Source: Flavobacterium sp. AED (GTDB lineage Bacteria > Bacteroidota > Bacteroidia > Flavobacteriales > Flavobacteriaceae). Taken from it: 64,000 nt of DNA. The notes under the pieces are model-generated. The model was not told where the DNA came from. It did not search any database and was given only the letters and a program-made list of their open reading frames with translations. Each line of letters starts with the position of its first letter. Within the stretch, counting starts at the first letter, position 1. Below are positions 62,470 through 64,000 of this stretch, piece after piece. The stretch spans positions 124,001 to 188,000 of the forward strand of contig NZ_JSYM01000002.1 in assembly GCF_000812945.1 (NCBI RefSeq), read 5' to 3'. The translations under genes and the position numbers were made by a program.

Positions 62470-62919
62470 ATGAAATTTAATTGGGGAACAGGAATCGTCA
62501 TTGCATTTGGTCTGTTTATGACCTTCATTTTATATTTTGTTTTCAAAGTACAATCGGATTCAAAATATGATAATGAGTTGGTTGTAGAAGAATATTATAA
62601 ACATGATGTTCATTTTGGGGATGAGATGATACGAATTCAAAACGCACATGATTTGGCTCAAAGACCAATAATAACTACTACTTCAGATGGGGTTACAATA
62701 GTATTCCCGGATGTATTTGTTCCAAAAAACATTAAAGGAAAAGTGTCCCTTTACAGACCGTCTACTAAAAAATTAGATTTTGAAATTCCAATTTCGCTAT
62801 CTAATCCTACTTTGCTCATACCTAAAAAAAGTTTGGCAGGCGGTCGTTGGGACATTAATATGGAATGGCAATATGAAGGTAAATCCTATTTGACCAAAGA
62901 AACGATATACATCAATTAG
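62470..62919 (+). CDS. ccoH: FixH/CcoH family assembly protein
   Basis: The 149-residue protein has one N-terminal membrane helix (WGTGIVIAFGLFMTFILYFV), KVQSDSKYDNELVVEEYYKH and a periplasmic beta domain ending WDINMEWQYEGKSYLTKETI. This is the FixH layout. It helps build the cbb3 complex. It lies between ccoG (38-base gap) and the TauE-like gene (9-base gap). Confidence 0.9.
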   Translation: MKFNWGTGIVIAFGLFMTFILYFVFKVQSDSKYDNELVVEEYYKHDVHFGDEMIRIQNAHDLAQRPIITTTSDGVTIVFPDVFVPKNIKGKVSLYRPSTKKLDFEIPISLSNPTLLIPKKSLAGGRWDINMEWQYEGKSYLTKETIYIN

Positions 62920-62928
62920 ACTTAAACA

Positions 62929-63630
62929 ATGCTTTACACGGCTTTCATTTTCGGTTTAATAAGTAGTTTTCACTGCATAGGAATGTGTGGGCCAATTGCT
63001 ATGATGTTACCCGTAGATAGAGCGAATCAGGCTAAAAAAGTCATCCAAATTATTACATATCATTTAGGAAGATTGACGGCGTATGCCACCATTGGGTTTA
63101 TTTTTGGTTTGGTTGGAAAAGGTTTTTTTATGGCTGGTTTACAACAGAAATTATCGATATTCATCGGTGTTTCCATGATTGTTATCGTTTTAACTCCTGA
63201 TAAATTATTTGCTAGATATAATTTTTCAAAACCAGTTTTCAAAATAATCTCTAAAATTAAAACGGCTTTAGGAAGTCAGTTTAAAAACAAGAGTTACAAA
63301 TCACTATTTACTATTGGTTTACTCAACGGGTTTTTACCTTGTGGAATGGTTTATGTTGCTTTATTTGGTGCCATTGCCATGCAAAGTGAAAGTCTTGGAG
63401 TTTTGTATATGATCCTATTTGGATTAGGAACTGTTCCTATGATGAGTAGTGTAGTCTATATTAATTCATTTTTGACCGTTCCTATTCGAAACAGCATCCA
63501 AAAAGCAATTCCTTATGTTGCCGTAATCATTGGCGTATTGTTTATCTTGAGAGGATTGGGATTGGGAATTCCTTATGTTTCGCCATCTAATATGAGCTTG
63601 TTTGTACAGGCCAACCCTAATTGTCATTAA
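62929..63630 (+). CDS. TauE/SafE (DsbD-like) membrane protein of cbb3 locus
   Basis: The 233-residue protein has six membrane helices with FGLISSFHCIGMCGPIAMML at the start and GLLNGFLPCGMVYVAL in the second half. The paired GMCGP and LPCGM motifs are those of the DsbD-like 'sulfite exporter TauE/SafE' annotation, often found at the end of cco operons. A metal (copper) role is suggested by context and by the Cys/Met-rich motifs, not shown. The C-terminus is short (VQANPNCH). Confidence 0.88.
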   Translation: MLYTAFIFGLISSFHCIGMCGPIAMMLPVDRANQAKKVIQIITYHLGRLTAYATIGFIFGLVGKGFFMAGLQQKLSIFIGVSMIVIVLTPDKLFARYNFSKPVFKIISKIKTALGSQFKNKSYKSLFTIGLLNGFLPCGMVYVALFGAIAMQSESLGVLYMILFGLGTVPMMSSVVYINSFLTVPIRNSIQKAIPYVAVIIGVLFILRGLGLGIPYVSPSNMSLFVQANPNCH

Positions 63631-63651
63631 TTTTTAATTCATAGCATATAA

Positions 63652-63681
63652 ATAAAAGCACGCCATTAAGCGTGCTTTTAT
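63652..63681. terminator. Terminator between the cco operon and hemN
   Basis: AAAAGCACGC (63654-63663) and GCGTGCTTTT (63670-63679) form a 10-bp stem, extendable by two A-T pairs, with a 6-base CATTAA loop. A- and T-runs on both sides make it bidirectional for the converging genes. Confidence 0.85.
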
Positions 63682-63702
63682 ATTTTTAAACAGTAACAAT
63701 CA

Positions 63703-64000
63703 CTAAATTGTCATCGAAAATAATTCGGTTTCAGGAGCTTTCCTTTTTAAACGCAAGTCAAATGCCATACAAATATTGCGAACATAAGGTTTTCCTTTTT
63801 CGGTAACCTGAATGGTATTTTCATTTATAATTACTAATCCATCTTGTTCCATTTCCTTTAACTGAACTAAGACTTCAGGAATTTCATCAAAATAACCTTC
63901 GTTTTTTTGCCAGGAAGTTTCAAATTGACACATTAAATTCAAGATGTGTTTTCGGATGATGAGGTCTTCATCAGTCAATAAATGGCCTCTGAAAACAGGT
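63703..64000 (-). CDS. hemN: Oxygen-independent coproporphyrinogen III oxidase, C-terminal part (cut by window edge)
   Basis: The frame is open to the window edge. The visible end reads PVFRGHLLTDEDLIIRKHIL then CQFETSW, and later GKPYVRNICMAFDLRL. This is the C-terminal domain of HemN, with the GHxLTxDD-like start of that domain. The radical-SAM core lies beyond base 64000. The enzyme makes protoporphyrinogen IX without oxygen, which fits the neighbouring micro-aerobic oxidase operon. The next Met-like codon inside the fragment is a TTG and is not the true start. Confidence 0.88.
   Translation of the reverse strand, partial: PVFRGHLLTDEDLIIRKHILNLMCQFETSWQKNEGYFDEIPEVLVQLKEMEQDGLVIINENTIQVTEKGKPYVRNICMAFDLRLKRKAPETELFSMTI

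Overview
The window is AT-rich chromosomal DNA from a member of the Bacteroidota, most likely a Flavobacterium or close relative. The evidence is: secreted proteins with type B (gliding-motility-associated) type IX secretion sorting domains, promoters of the Bacteroidota form TAnnTTTG, a fused CcoNO oxidase subunit, 2TM-domain proteins, a DUF5606 protein and a CarboxypepD_reg/TonB receptor. No rRNA, tRNA, CRISPR array, prophage or insertion sequence was seen. Gene density is high, and most spacers contain only promoters, hairpins or short repeats.

Layout. 1-9301 (minus): three large type IX cargo proteins, the leftmost cut by the window edge, downstream of an ABC ATPase/permease pair. 9527-13670: a soluble multi-PAS histidine kinase, an unrecognised 354-residue protein and a beta-propeller-like lipoprotein. 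13653-20959: a 1243-residue lipoprotein joining a metallophosphatase, a kinase-like segment and an outer-membrane barrel; an HD-domain protein fused to a Pycsar-type membrane effector; and a GAF protein. 21335-26937 (minus): a small Cys/His protein, a nucleoid-associated protein, a pRiA4b ORF-3-like protein, an HPP/ClC transporter pair, and an acetyltransferase/unknown/VOC operon. 27076-34459 (plus): a TonB-dependent receptor, a LytS-like kinase with a C-terminal 2TM domain, two free-standing 2TM proteins, a GT39-type glycosyltransferase and a LytTR regulator. 34565-38959 (minus): CsbD, CDP-alcohol phosphatidyltransferase, heme A synthase, CCA tRNA nucleotidyltransferase and the Sua5/YrdC enzyme. 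39120-43910: a lipopolysaccharide or surface-glycan block of four glycosyltransferases and one Kdo/WaaP-type kinase. 43946-52395: housekeeping genes (dapD, a methyltransferase, ruvX, mqo, a FUSC protein, def, a DUF5606 protein, mazG). 52624-64000: an amino-acid permease, then a complete cbb3 oxidase locus (Crp/Fnr regulator, ccoI, ccoS, ccoNO, ccoQ, ccoP, ccoG, ccoH, a TauE/SafE-like protein) and the end of hemN.

How the genes work together. The right end is a micro-aerobic respiration module: Crp/Fnr is the likely sensor, CcoI and the TauE/SafE-like protein are likely to supply copper, CcoG/H/S assemble, CcoNO/Q/P form the oxidase, and HemN makes heme without oxygen. Two TATGA-N6-TCATA palindromes sit at identical distances from the -7 elements of ccoI and ccoS. 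The first also overlaps the regulator's own promoter, which suggests activation of the operons and autoregulation by one protein.

Most unusual features: two oppositely oriented palindromic repeats read in frame inside ccoI; a 69-bp tandem repeat that replaced the end of mazG while leaving its likely ancestral terminus in place downstream; the HD-Pycsar effector fusion with no cyclase nearby; the phosphatase/kinase-like/barrel lipoprotein; and the tandem 2TM family. No wholly new multi-gene system could be demonstrated.
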